Below, one piece after another: positions 38,918 through 48,523 of a stretch of DNA of 62,078 bases (the first letter of the stretch is position 1; the number at the start of each line of letters is the position of its first letter). The translations under genes were made by a program, and so were the position numbers. The notes under the pieces were generated by a model. That model saw only the letters and a program-made list of their open reading frames with translations. It made no database searches and had not been told where the DNA came from. This DNA is from Alphaproteobacteria bacterium. GTDB lineage: Bacteria > Pseudomonadota > Alphaproteobacteria > SHVW01. The DNA is taken from assembly GCA_016869645.1 (NCBI GenBank), contig VGDO01000009.1, forward strand, positions 1 to 62,078, written 5' to 3'.

Positions 38918-39031
38918 ATCGCCGATATCAGGGGCGCGGCCCGCGCGGTTCCTTCAGAACCGCCGCCGCAAGACCGAACGTCGTTCGGCCGTTAGGCATG
39001 CTGCGCCCCTACCAGACAGGATCGGGGACGC

Positions 39032-40504
39032 ATGACCTCTATCCCCAACCCCATCCCCGAACCCGATCTCGGCCGCATTCCGAGCGGGCTTTATATCGGC
39101 GGCCGGTGGCAGGAGGCGGCGGAAGGCAAGCGCTTCGAATCGATCAACCCCGCGACCGGCCGGCGCATCGGCGACGTGCCGACCGCCGGCGCTGCCGATG
39201 TTGATCGCGCGGTGAAGGCGGCCAAGCAGGCGTTCCGCGAATGGGGCCGCATGCCCATGCGCGAGCGCGCCAAATGCCTGAAGGCGCTGGCCCAGCGCAT
39301 TCGCGACCACCGCGAGTCATTGGCGCTGATCGATGCCGTCGATTCCGGCAACGCGATCGCCGGCATGCGCGGCGATATGGATTGGACCGCCGACACCCTC
39401 GACTACTTCGCCGGCCTGGTCACCGAGATCAAGGGCGAAACCTCCAGCCAGGGGCCGCGCCATCTGAACTTCACGCGCCGCCAGCCTTACGGCGTGGTCG
39501 CCAAGATCAACCCGTTCAACCATCCGTTCCGCTTCTGCGTCGAGAAGGCGGCCGCGCCGCTGGCGGCAGGCAACACGGTGGTGATCAAGGGCTCCGAGCA
39601 GGCGCCGCTGTCGAGCCTGAAGATCGGCGAGCTCTGCGCCGGCATCCTGCCCGACGGCGTGGTTAACGTGATCACCGGCGATGGCGCCACTGGCGCGGCG
39701 CTGGTGCGCCACCCTGACGTGTCGCGCATTGGCTTCGTCGGCTCGGTGCCGACCGGGCGCGCGATTGCCCGCGACGCCGCCGACGGCATGAAGCGCGTCA
39801 CCTTCGAATTGGGCGGCAAGAACCCGATCATCATCTTCCCCGATGCCGATCCCAAGAAGGCGGCCTCGGCCGCAATCAAGGGCATGAACATGAACCGGCA
39901 AGGCCAGTCCTGCAGTTCGACCTCGCGCGTGTTCGTACATGAGAGCCTGCATAAGGTGGTCGCGGCCGAGATCGTCCGGCTGGCCGAGGCGCTGCCGATC
40001 GGCCCGCCCTGGCTCGACCAATTCGAGGTCGGCCCGATCGTGTCCCAGCGCCAGTTCGAGCGCATCATGGGCTTCATCGAGTCCGGCAAGGCGCAGGGCG
40101 CCAAGCTCCTGACCGGCGGCGCCAAGCCGGCCGAGCCGGCGCTTGCCAATGGTTTCTTCATCGCGCCGACCGTGTTCGACGAGGTGGCGCCCAGCATGCG
40201 CATCGGCGCCGAGGAAATCTTCGGTCCGGTCATGTCGATCATGCCGTGGCGCGACGCCGACGAGATGCTGGCACGGGTCAACGGCGTCGAATACGGCCTG
40301 ACCGCTGCCATCGTCACCAACGACCTGGCCAAGGCCATGGAAACCGCCGAGCGGGTCGAGGCCGGCTATGTCTGGATCAATTCCAACGGCCGCTATTTGG
40401 GCGTGCCCTATGGCGGCTGGAAGCAAAGCGGCATCGGCCAGGAAGAATGTTTCGATGAACTGCTCAGCTACACCCAGCTCAAGAACGTGAATGTGAGGTG
40501 GTGA
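39032..40504 (+). CDS. Aldehyde dehydrogenase (candidate phosphonoacetaldehyde dehydrogenase)
   Basis: A 490-residue NAD(P)-dependent aldehyde dehydrogenase. The active-site cysteine is Cys294 in RQGQSCSSTSRV and the general base Glu259 in VTFELGGKNP; Asn163 in KINPFNHPF and the FVGSVPTGRAI dinucleotide loop are also intact. The general family spans betaine-aldehyde and other dehydrogenases. Its place next to phnA suggests it makes phosphonoacetate from phosphonoacetaldehyde, the step done by PhnY in Sinorhizobium, but identity with PhnY is not shown by motif alone. A TRAP transporter follows after 113 bases. Confidence 0.88.
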   Translation: MTSIPNPIPEPDLGRIPSGLYIGGRWQEAAEGKRFESINPATGRRIGDVPTAGAADVDRAVKAAKQAFREWGRMPMRERAKCLKALAQRIRDHRESLALIDAVDSGNAIAGMRGDMDWTADTLDYFAGLVTEIKGETSSQGPRHLNFTRRQPYGVVAKINPFNHPFRFCVEKAAAPLAAGNTVVIKGSEQAPLSSLKIGELCAGILPDGVVNVITGDGATGAALVRHPDVSRIGFVGSVPTGRAIARDAADGMKRVTFELGGKNPIIIFPDADPKKAASAAIKGMNMNRQGQSCSSTSRVFVHESLHKVVAAEIVRLAEALPIGPPWLDQFEVGPIVSQRQFERIMGFIESGKAQGAKLLTGGAKPAEPALANGFFIAPTVFDEVAPSMRIGAEEIFGPVMSIMPWRDADEMLARVNGVEYGLTAAIVTNDLAKAMETAERVEAGYVWINSNGRYLGVPYGGWKQSGIGQEECFDELLSYTQLKNVNVRW

Positions 40505-40617
40505 ACGCGGCAAGGCGTCACATGGTTGTCACCAAGGAACGGTACGCACAGGGAAGCTGAATTGGCATCATTACCAAACCACAACACGTCAACGATCCAA
40601 CCTGAGGAGACGGGACC

Positions 40618-41730
40618 ATGAAGCGCAGAAAATTCCTGAAGACAGTCGGTGCCGGGCTGGCCGGCGCGGCGGTCGCCCCGGCGGCGGCGCAGGCGCAGGC
40701 GCCGCGCACCATCCGCTGGAAGCTGCAAACCGCCAATCCGACCGGCACGCCGCACCACGTCCTGCTCAACAAGTTCTCGTCCAATGTCGACAAGATGTCG
40801 GGCGGCCGGCTCAAGATCGAGATCCTGCCCGCCGGCGCCATCGTCAACCCCAACGAAATTCTCGACGCTTGCAACAAGGGCCTGATCGACGCCGGCCAAT
40901 GGTGGACTCATTACGCCACCGGCAAGCATCCCGCCGCCGGCTTGTTCAGCTCGCCGCTGGGCGGCTCGGGCAGCGGCCTCGACCAAATGGGCCACCTGGC
41001 CTGGTACATGAACGGCGGCGGCCGCGATCTTTACGTCGAGTACTACACCAAGATCCTCAAGGCCGACGTCATGCCGTTCCTCTACGCCCCCGACGGGCCG
41101 GAGGCCTTGGGCTGGTTCAAGAAGCCGATCACGTCGGTCGCCGAGTTCACCAAGCTGCGCTTCCGCATTTCCTCGGGCCTGCCCAGCGACGTGCTCAAGG
41201 ACATGGGCGGCATTCCGATGAATCTGGGCTCGAACGAGGTGATCCCGGCGGCCGAGCGCGGCATCGTCGACGGCATCGAGTTCATCAACCCGGCCAGCGA
41301 CATCAAGGTCGGCCTGCACGACATCTTCAAGTTCTACTCGATCCAGGGGCTGCACCAGGCGATCGACATCGCCGACATCATCATCAACGGCAAGAAGTGG
41401 CGCGAGCTGACGCCCGATCTGCAGACGATCATTGAGGTGTCAATCACCGCCTCGCTGTTCGACGCCATGCTCTACTTCATCCATGAGAACGCCAAGGCGC
41501 TGAAGGTGCTGACCACCGAGAAGGGCGTCACCATGTTCGACGCCCCGCCCGACTACGCGCCGGCCTGGATCAACTCGGCGAAGAGGGTGCTTGCCAAGTT
41601 CGAGGAGAAGGATCCGTTCTTCAAGAAGGTCCTGGACTCGCAGCGCGAGTTCGCCAATCTCGTGGTCCCCTTCACCCGCGAGACGGCGAAGCTGTCGACC
41701 CTGATCAGCGGCGCGGCGGGCGCCAAGTAG
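40618..41730 (+). CDS. dctP: TRAP transporter substrate-binding protein (DctP family)
   Basis: A 370-residue periplasmic binding protein of the TRAP family, exported by a twin-arginine signal (MKRRKFLKTVGAGLAGAAVA, cleavage probably after AQAQA). The mature N-terminus IRWKLQTANPTGTPHH begins the typical fold; the region PVTSVAEFTKLRFRISSG with a conserved arginine usually salt-bridges the ligand carboxylate (here KLRFRISSGLPSD). A GGAG ribosome-binding site precedes ATG 40618. The ligand should be an organic acid; in this operon a phosphonate bearing a carboxylate is a fair guess. dctQ follows after 133 bases. Confidence 0.9.
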   Translation: MKRRKFLKTVGAGLAGAAVAPAAAQAQAPRTIRWKLQTANPTGTPHHVLLNKFSSNVDKMSGGRLKIEILPAGAIVNPNEILDACNKGLIDAGQWWTHYATGKHPAAGLFSSPLGGSGSGLDQMGHLAWYMNGGGRDLYVEYYTKILKADVMPFLYAPDGPEALGWFKKPITSVAEFTKLRFRISSGLPSDVLKDMGGIPMNLGSNEVIPAAERGIVDGIEFINPASDIKVGLHDIFKFYSIQGLHQAIDIADIIINGKKWRELTPDLQTIIEVSITASLFDAMLYFIHENAKALKVLTTEKGVTMFDAPPDYAPAWINSAKRVLAKFEEKDPFFKKVLDSQREFANLVVPFTRETAKLSTLISGAAGAK

Positions 41731-41863
41731 GCATTGGCCGGGAGGTGGGCTGGCCTGGCGCCGAGGGTCGCGGCGCCCGGCCGGAACCATGATGCATACC
41801 CGCGCGACATCATCTGAACCGACAACGGGCTGACCCGCGCAGCCCGCGAGGAACCAACCGACC

Positions 41864-42403
41864 ATGGACTGGATCGACCGCGTCACCAAGGTCATCGACC
41901 GAATCAGCATCGGCACCGGCAAGGCATCGGCCTGGCTGATCATGCCGATGTTTCTGGTCCTGGTCTGGGAAGTAACCGTCCGCAAGCTGTTCCAGCCGAC
42001 CATCTGGGCCAACGACATCGCGACCATGGCCTATGGCGCACATTTCTCTCTGGCCGCGGCCTATGCGCTGTGCCTGCAAAAGCACATCCGCACCGATTTC
42101 ATTTCCCAGCACTTGTCTTTGCGCACCCAGGTGCGCATGGACATCGCCCAATACATCCTGTTCTTCCTGCCCGGCATCGCCATGTTCGCCTGGCTGAGCT
42201 GGGAGTTCGCCGCCGAATCCTGGGAGTTCAAGGAGCAATTGGTCACCACCTGGCGCCCGCCGGCCTATCTGTACAAGACGATCATTCCGATCACCGCCGC
42301 GCTGCTGCTGCTCCAAGGCATCGCCGAAGTCTTGAAATGCATCAAGACTCTGCGCACCGGCATCGACTATCGCCACCAGGCCCCGCCCGGCGAGGTCACC
42401 TGA
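41864..42403 (+). CDS. dctQ: TRAP transporter small permease (DctQ family)
   Basis: A 179-residue membrane protein with four hydrophobic segments (about residues 25-45, 55-75, 95-115 and 135-155). It is the small membrane subunit of the tripartite ATP-independent transporter, pairing with the large permease 43 bases downstream and the binding protein upstream. The conserved WEVTVRKLFQPTIWAND segment is the DctQ signature. Uptake is driven by an ion gradient rather than ATP. Confidence 0.9.
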   Translation: MDWIDRVTKVIDRISIGTGKASAWLIMPMFLVLVWEVTVRKLFQPTIWANDIATMAYGAHFSLAAAYALCLQKHIRTDFISQHLSLRTQVRMDIAQYILFFLPGIAMFAWLSWEFAAESWEFKEQLVTTWRPPAYLYKTIIPITAALLLLQGIAEVLKCIKTLRTGIDYRHQAPPGEVT

Positions 42404-42446
42404 TGCCGCCCACGCCAATTGACCAAACCACGCGCGCGGCGAACCC

Positions 42447-43763
42447 ATGAGCCTCGAAGTCCTCGGCCTGGTCCTGGTCGGCCTGCTGTTCGTGGTGATC
42501 CTGGGCGGGTTCCCGATCTCGTTCACGCTGATCTTCCTCGCCACCGTGTTCGGTTATATCGGGCTGGGCGAGCGCGTCTTCTACTTGATGACCTATCAGT
42601 ACTTCTCGGTCATGACGGAGACCGTGCTGGCGGCCGTGGCGCTGTTCACCTTCATGGGCTACGTGCTGGAGAGCGCGGGCTTGATGGGGCGTTTGTTCCA
42701 CGCCGTGCAGATCCTCTGCGGCCGCATGCACGGCTCGCTCTATCTCGGCACCATCGTCACGGCCACCTTGTTCGCGGCGGCGACCGGCATCGTTGGCGCT
42801 TCGGTGTCGATCATCGGGCTGATGGCCGGACCGATCATGAAGAAGAAGGGCTACGACCCCGCCATGTCGGCGGGCACCATATGCGCCGGCGGCACGCTGG
42901 GGATTCTCATCCCACCCAGCGTGATGCTGGTGGTCATGGGGCCGGCCTTTTCGGTGTCGATCGCCAAGCTGTACGCCGCCGCTATCCTGCCCGGTTTGCT
43001 GCTGGCGTTCATCTATCTCACCTACACCATGACCCGGACGTTTCTGAATCCGAAGCTGGGCCCGTCGCTGTCGCCAAAGGAACTCAACGTCAGTACCGGC
43101 CAGTTGATCCGCGAACTGTGCTTCGGTTTGTTTCCCCTTGCGGTTCTGATCCTGGCGACGCTCGGCACCATCGTCACGGGCTGGGCGACGCCGACCGAGG
43201 GCGCGGCGATCGGCTGCGCCGGGGCGCTCGCGGTCACCGCGGTCAACGGCCGGCTCGATTTCAAAGTGATCAGGGACGCTACCTATCGCACCGCCGAGAC
43301 CACCGCCATGGTCATGATCCTGCTGGCGGCCTCGACCTTCATGGGTTCGGTGTTCTCCGCCTTCGGCACGCCGCAATTCCTCGCCGAGACCCTGCTGGAA
43401 TGGAACATCTCGCCCAATCTACTGATCATCAGCGTGCTGGTGCTGTGCTTCATCCTGGGTTGGCCGCTGGAGTGGGTGCCGATCGTGGTCATCATCGTGC
43501 CGATCTTCATTCCCCTCCTGAACGGTCTGCATGTCGACATGGTGTGGTTCAGCATCCTCGTGGCCGTGACCCTGCAAACCTGCTGGCTGTCGCCGCCGGT
43601 CGCGCTGTCGGCCTATTACCTGAAAGCGGTCGTGCCCGAGTGGAACCTGATCGACATCTACAAGGGCATGATGCCGTTCATGTATCTGCAAGGCGCCTGC
43701 GTCGTGCTGATCTATCTGTTCCCGCAGATCGCGCTCGCCTTGCCCGGCCTTTGGTACAAATAA
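42447..43763 (+). CDS. dctM: TRAP transporter large permease (DctM family)
   Basis: A 438-residue membrane protein with about eleven to twelve hydrophobic segments, the ion-coupled channel subunit of the TRAP system. Family landmarks are LGGFPISFTLIFLATVFGYI at the N-terminus, the GTICAGGTLGILIPPSVMLV re-entrant loop, and GWATPTEGAAIGCAGALAV. The end runs straight into the next gene, a PhoD-like hydrolase, after 4 bases, so the transporter and the phosphohydrolase share one message. Confidence 0.93.
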   Translation: MSLEVLGLVLVGLLFVVILGGFPISFTLIFLATVFGYIGLGERVFYLMTYQYFSVMTETVLAAVALFTFMGYVLESAGLMGRLFHAVQILCGRMHGSLYLGTIVTATLFAAATGIVGASVSIIGLMAGPIMKKKGYDPAMSAGTICAGGTLGILIPPSVMLVVMGPAFSVSIAKLYAAAILPGLLLAFIYLTYTMTRTFLNPKLGPSLSPKELNVSTGQLIRELCFGLFPLAVLILATLGTIVTGWATPTEGAAIGCAGALAVTAVNGRLDFKVIRDATYRTAETTAMVMILLAASTFMGSVFSAFGTPQFLAETLLEWNISPNLLIISVLVLCFILGWPLEWVPIVVIIVPIFIPLLNGLHVDMVWFSILVAVTLQTCWLSPPVALSAYYLKAVVPEWNLIDIYKGMMPFMYLQGACVVLIYLFPQIALALPGLWYK

Positions 43764-43767
43764 GAGT

Positions 43768-45315
43768 ATGCGGCCGGTCGCCAACCTTCGAGTTCTCCTT
43801 CTCGCCGGCCTGATCGGTGCCGCACCGTCGGCCGAGGCGCAACTGATCGCCAGCGGCGATCCGACCCATGATGGCGCCGTCCTTTGGGTGCAAACCGATA
43901 CGCCCGGCGGTTACTCCATCGAGTTTGCCGAGGATGCTGGATTCACGCGCGTCATCAAGCGCCAGGCGCTGGTTTTGAGCGAGGATGGCGGCCGCATGGG
44001 CCAAATCCTGGCCGACGGCCTTGGCGCCGGCCGCCGCTACCACTATCGGGTTGTCGGCTCCGCCGGCCCGCTGCCCAACACTGGCATCTTCGCGACAGCG
44101 CCGGCGCCAAGCGAAGCGCGGCCGCTCACTTTGCTGTTCGGCGCCGACCTCGGCGGACAGGGCTATGGCCGCGTCCGTACCGGCACGCCGCTCGGCCTCG
44201 ACGGATTTGCGATCTTCGCCGCCATGGAACGCGAGAACGCCGACCTGTTCCTGGCGCTGGGCGACATGCTTTATTCGGACCGCCCGGTCACGGCGAAGGC
44301 GCCCGATCCTGGCCTGGCCGCCGACAACGACTTCCAGATTCCCAAACCCGGGCCCGGTTACGTGACCAATGTCGCCGATTTCCGCCGGGACTGGCATTAT
44401 CACCGCAGCGACCACCGCTTCGCCGCGTTCCTGCGCGCCGTGCCCATGATCGCCACCTGGGACGACCACGAGATCGTCAACGACATCGGCGTGCCGGAAT
44501 TGACCGAGGGGCCAAACGCCGAGGAAGCGGCGCGCGACCCCCGCCTCGCCCAGGCCGATCCGTCGAAGCGCCCGTTGCAATTCAACCCGCAATTCGCCCG
44601 CGACGCGCGCCAAGTCATGTTCGAGTACAACCCGATCCGCGCGCTCGCCGATCCGTCCGGCGGTTTTGAGCGGCGGCTCTACCGCGCCCACCGTTGGGGC
44701 GCGCGCGCCGAGATCATCATGCTCGACACAAGGTCCTACCGGGACCCGAAATACTGGCACGACACGGCGGAACGGCCGAAAACCATGTTGGGCGCGGCCC
44801 AGAAGCAGTGGCTGAAGGACACGCTCGCCGCCTCGCCAGCGACCTGGAAGCTAGTGGTCAGCTCCGTGCCGCTGTCGATCCCGAGCGGCAATTTGCGCGA
44901 TCCCGAGCGGTGGTTTTATCGCGATGGCTGGGCCCGGGGCGAACGCGACAACCCCTATGGCTATGAGCGCGAGTTGCTGGAGATCGTCGCCTTCATCAAA
45001 GAGCGCGGCATCCGCAACGTGCTGTTCCTGACCGGCGACCAGCACGTCTCGAACCTCATCGCCTACGACACCGACCGCGACGGCAGCGCCGATTTCCACG
45101 AGGCCAATATCGGCCCGCTGCGCGCCGGCCCGTCGCGCGCCGCCAAGACCGTCGACGACATCCTCAACCCGACCGTGGTGTTCAGCGATATCGGCCGCGC
45201 CACCTTCGCCTATGGCCGCGTGGCGATCGCGGCGACCGGCGCGCTCGCCGTCGAGTTTCGCGGCGTCGACGGCGCGCCGATCGCCGGCGCCCAATTGCAC
45301 CTGACGCCACGATAG
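43768..45315 (+). CDS. PhoD-like phosphodiesterase/alkaline phosphatase
   Basis: A 515-residue exported hydrolase with a Sec-type signal (LRVLLLAGLIGAAPSAEAQ). A small N-terminal beta domain is followed by a metallophosphatase core of the PhoD family: LLFGADLGGQG, LALGDMLYSDRPV, WDDHEIVNDIGV and a late LFLTGDQHVSNLIAYD, whose Asp and His residues bind metals (iron/calcium in PhoD). It should cleave phosphodiesters or phosphonate diesters in the periplasm. It lies 4 bases after dctM and 17 before a phosphonate monoester hydrolase, suggesting stepwise trimming of an esterified substrate. Confidence 0.87.
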   Translation: MRPVANLRVLLLAGLIGAAPSAEAQLIASGDPTHDGAVLWVQTDTPGGYSIEFAEDAGFTRVIKRQALVLSEDGGRMGQILADGLGAGRRYHYRVVGSAGPLPNTGIFATAPAPSEARPLTLLFGADLGGQGYGRVRTGTPLGLDGFAIFAAMERENADLFLALGDMLYSDRPVTAKAPDPGLAADNDFQIPKPGPGYVTNVADFRRDWHYHRSDHRFAAFLRAVPMIATWDDHEIVNDIGVPELTEGPNAEEAARDPRLAQADPSKRPLQFNPQFARDARQVMFEYNPIRALADPSGGFERRLYRAHRWGARAEIIMLDTRSYRDPKYWHDTAERPKTMLGAAQKQWLKDTLAASPATWKLVVSSVPLSIPSGNLRDPERWFYRDGWARGERDNPYGYERELLEIVAFIKERGIRNVLFLTGDQHVSNLIAYDTDRDGSADFHEANIGPLRAGPSRAAKTVDDILNPTVVFSDIGRATFAYGRVAIAATGALAVEFRGVDGAPIAGAQLHLTPR

Positions 45316-45332
45316 TCCATGGAGCCAACCCC

Positions 45333-46907
45333 ATGAGCAGTTCGCGCCCTTCCGGCAACCGCAACGTTCTCTTCATCGTGGTCGATCAGTGGCGCGGCGA
45401 CAGCCTGGGCTTACTCGGCCATCCCGCGGTGAAGACGCCGAACCTCGACCGCTTCGCCGGTGAGGCGGTGACTTTCAAGCGCCATTATTGCCAGGGCGCG
45501 CCCTGCGGCCCGGCGCGCGCCTCAATGCTGACCGGGCTCTATGTCATGAACCATCGGGTGGTCACGAATGGCGTGCCGCTCGATGCCCGCCACGCCACGC
45601 TCTCGGCCGAGCTGCGTCGGGCCGGCTACGAGCCGACCATCGTCGGCTACACAACCACCACCCCCGATCCGCGCACCGTGTCGCCGCACGATCCGCGCTT
45701 CACCCAGATCGGCAACATCATGGAAGGCTGGAAGGTCTTCGCCCACTTCGACGAGGACGATTTCCGCAACTACTTCGCCTGGGTCGCCGCGCGCGGCCAC
45801 GCTCTGCCCGAAGATTTCAAGGACATCTGGTTGCCGGCGTCGGGCAAGCCCGGCCCGTCGCGGGCGCCCAGCCGCATTCCGGCCGAGTTGTCCGACAGCG
45901 CGTGGTCAACCGACCGCGGCATCGAGTGCATGGAGATGATGCGGCGCCACCCCTGGGCGCTCCATCTGGGCTACTACCGCCCGCACCCGCCCTTGGTGGC
46001 GCCGGCGCCCTATCACGACATCATCGACGAGGCACGCATTCCCATGCCGCTGCGCGCCGCCAGCCCGGCCGAGGAAGCGGCCCAGCACCCGGCGTTGCGC
46101 CACTACATCGAGACCTTGCCGCGGCGCAAATTCTTCCGCCGCGCCGAGGGCCTGGTCGCGGACATGGACGATGACGCCGTTCGCGCCATGCGCAAGGCCT
46201 ATTACGGGCTGATCGCCGAGGTTGACGCCCAACTCGGCCGCGTCTTCGAGTACTTGAAGAAAACCGGCCAATGGGACAACACCCTGATCGTCTTCACCAG
46301 CGACCACGCCGAGCAGCTTGGCGACCACTATCTCATGGGCAAGGAGCTCTATTTCGACCAGAGCTACCACGTGCCGCTGATGATCCGCGATCCCGACGGT
46401 GCGGCCGACGCCACGCGCGGCCAGATCGTCGACCGTATGACCGAGGCGGTCGACATCATGCCGACCATTCTCGACTGGCTCGGCCGCGCGGCGCCGCGCG
46501 CCTGCGACGGCCGCAGCCTGATGGGCTGGCTGCGCGACCTAGCGCCGGCCGACTGGGCGGAAGAGGTCCACTACGAGTTCGATTTGAGTCCCGGCTACCC
46601 GGACCCGTCGGCCCAGGTCATGGGCCTGGATTTCGACGCCGGCGGCATGGTCGTGCTGCAGGACCGCCACTGGAAATACGTCCACTTCGAAAGCCTGCCG
46701 CCCCTGCTGTTCGATCTGACGCGCGATCCCGGCCAGTTCCGCAATCTGGCGCAGGATACCGCCCATGCCGCCACGCTCGCCGCCTATGCGCAGCGCATGC
46801 TGAGCTGGCGCATGCGCCATGCCGACCGCACGCTGACCCATCTTTGCTCGTCCGCCAATGGGCTGTATGACCGGCGCCGCCGCGACTTGGCGAGCGCCGC
46901 TGATTAG
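45333..46907 (+). CDS. Phosphonate monoester hydrolase / sulfatase family, formylglycine-type
   Basis: A 524-residue hydrolase of the arylsulfatase/phosphonate monoester hydrolase group of the alkaline-phosphatase superfamily. The core C-x-P-x-R motif is Cys58-Gly-Pro-Ala-Arg62 in QGAPCGPARASMLTG; Cys58 should be changed to formylglycine. Metal ligands are in VVDQWRGDS (Asp18) and FTSDHAEQLGDH. The lack of a signal peptide suggests a cytoplasmic place, like known phosphonate monoester hydrolases. Neighbours favour a phosphonate ester over a sulfate ester; the class is known to be promiscuous. No formylglycine-generating enzyme is encoded in the window. Confidence 0.85.
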   Translation: MSSSRPSGNRNVLFIVVDQWRGDSLGLLGHPAVKTPNLDRFAGEAVTFKRHYCQGAPCGPARASMLTGLYVMNHRVVTNGVPLDARHATLSAELRRAGYEPTIVGYTTTTPDPRTVSPHDPRFTQIGNIMEGWKVFAHFDEDDFRNYFAWVAARGHALPEDFKDIWLPASGKPGPSRAPSRIPAELSDSAWSTDRGIECMEMMRRHPWALHLGYYRPHPPLVAPAPYHDIIDEARIPMPLRAASPAEEAAQHPALRHYIETLPRRKFFRRAEGLVADMDDDAVRAMRKAYYGLIAEVDAQLGRVFEYLKKTGQWDNTLIVFTSDHAEQLGDHYLMGKELYFDQSYHVPLMIRDPDGAADATRGQIVDRMTEAVDIMPTILDWLGRAAPRACDGRSLMGWLRDLAPADWAEEVHYEFDLSPGYPDPSAQVMGLDFDAGGMVVLQDRHWKYVHFESLPPLLFDLTRDPGQFRNLAQDTAHAATLAAYAQRMLSWRMRHADRTLTHLCSSANGLYDRRRRDLASAAD

Positions 46908-46930
46908 ATGCGTTAACCGAGGAGGTCATC

Positions 46931-48487
46931 ATGACGCGTTCCACGTTCTCGTCTCGACCACCCGCGATCGGACTCATCGCGCTGTTCACTTGCGTCGGCC
47001 TCGCGAGCTTGGCCGCCTCCCAGGAGCTCCGCGTCGGTGTGCAGTCCCATGTACGCGCGCTCGACGTGCAGGCCGAAACGTCCAATGCCGGCGCCCAGTT
47101 CCTGCACAACATCTATGACACGCTGCTGGAGATCGACACCACCGCCCAGCAGCTCAAGTTCAAACCCGGCTTGGCCGTGTCGTGGCAGCGCGTGGCTGGC
47201 GACACGCTGGAAATCAAGCTGCGGCCTAACGTGAAGTTCCATGACGGCTCGGTCATGACCGCCGACGACGTCGCCTTTTCGCTCAATCGGGTGTTCAAGA
47301 TCGCCTTGCCGGCGTTCCGCAGCTCAAACGGCCGGTTCTTCTATAATTTCGATCGCGCCGAGGCGGTCGATGCCAGCACCGTCAGAGTGGTCGCCAAGAA
47401 GCCGGATCCATTGATGGAGATACTGCTCGCCGCGCGCAACGCCGGCGTCACCTCCAAGGCCCATGTCGAGCACGTCGGCTTCGACCAGTCCGGCCTGGCG
47501 CCGATCGGCACCGGTCCCTACCGCGTCGCCTCGTTCAAGCCCAACCAAGAAGTCATTCTCGAGCGCTTTGACGATTTCTGGGGCGAAAAGGCGCCGCTGC
47601 AGCGCATTCGTTATGTCCGCATCCCGGAAATGGCGCCGCGCATCACGGCTCTGGTCAATGGCGACGTCGATTTCATCGTGCAAATCCCGCCCGATCAGGA
47701 GCATCTGCTGCGCAACCGGCCGAACATCAAACTCGTCGGCACGGCCTGGCCGATGTTCCACGTCTATGTCTTGAACATGAGCGTGCCGCCGCTCGACAAT
47801 CCGAAGATCCGCCGTGCCCTCAACCTGGCGATCGACCGCGATGCGCTCGTCAAGGCCCTGTGGGATGGCAAGGCGGTGGTGCCGAAGTCGCACCAGTTTC
47901 CCGGCACCGCGTCCGAGATCCCGGGCGTCAACCTGATCCGGTTCGACCCGGCCGAGGCCCAGAAGCTGCTGCGCGAGGCAGGCTATAGCGGCGCGCCGAT
48001 CACGCTCAACTTCCAACAGCACTATTACACCTACGGCAATCTGGCCGCCCAGGCGGTCGCCGATATGTGGAAAGACGTCGGCATCAACGTCAAGCTGCAG
48101 GTGATCGAGGGCTTCGGCCAGGACCCCAAGACCCTGATGACGCGCGACTGGTCCAATCCGCTCTACTATCCCGACCTGCTCGGTGCCTTCGACACCCATT
48201 GGACCAAGTCGAGCTGGGTCAGCCGCGACAAATTCTTCCTGCCCGAGCTTGCGCCGGAATGGGAGAAGCTTTATTCGGTCATTCGCTTCTCGCTCGACCC
48301 CAACGAGCGGCGCGCCGCGCACAAGCGCCTGCTCGAAGTGGGCGAGACCGAACTGGTGCCCTGGGTACTGCTGTACCAGCCCTATGAATCCTTCGCCATG
48401 AACGACCGGGTGACGTGGTCGATTCCGCACAATGTGCGGCCTTACGTGCTGTCGTTCCGGGCGGGCGAGATCAGCGTTCGCAAATAG
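46931..48487 (+). CDS. ABC transporter binding protein, family 5 (Dpp/Opp type)
   Basis: A 518-residue periplasmic binding protein with a Sec signal (AIGLIALFTCVGLASLAAS). Family 5 marks are LAVSWQRVAGDTLEIKLRPN, VKFHDGSVMTADDVAFSLNR and APIGTGPYRVASFKPNQEVI. Family members bind peptides but also nickel, opines, sugars and phosphonopeptides, so a modified phosphonate is possible here. AGGAGG at 46920-46925 is a strong ribosome-binding site. The gene starts 23 bases after the monoester hydrolase and is followed by two permeases and two ATPases. Confidence 0.91.
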   Translation: MTRSTFSSRPPAIGLIALFTCVGLASLAASQELRVGVQSHVRALDVQAETSNAGAQFLHNIYDTLLEIDTTAQQLKFKPGLAVSWQRVAGDTLEIKLRPNVKFHDGSVMTADDVAFSLNRVFKIALPAFRSSNGRFFYNFDRAEAVDASTVRVVAKKPDPLMEILLAARNAGVTSKAHVEHVGFDQSGLAPIGTGPYRVASFKPNQEVILERFDDFWGEKAPLQRIRYVRIPEMAPRITALVNGDVDFIVQIPPDQEHLLRNRPNIKLVGTAWPMFHVYVLNMSVPPLDNPKIRRALNLAIDRDALVKALWDGKAVVPKSHQFPGTASEIPGVNLIRFDPAEAQKLLREAGYSGAPITLNFQQHYYTYGNLAAQAVADMWKDVGINVKLQVIEGFGQDPKTLMTRDWSNPLYYPDLLGAFDTHWTKSSWVSRDKFFLPELAPEWEKLYSVIRFSLDPNERRAAHKRLLEVGETELVPWVLLYQPYESFAMNDRVTWSIPHNVRPYVLSFRAGEISVRK

Positions 48488-48523
48488 CGACGCCAAGCGG
48501 GGAGCGATCGGGGACCGGGTGGC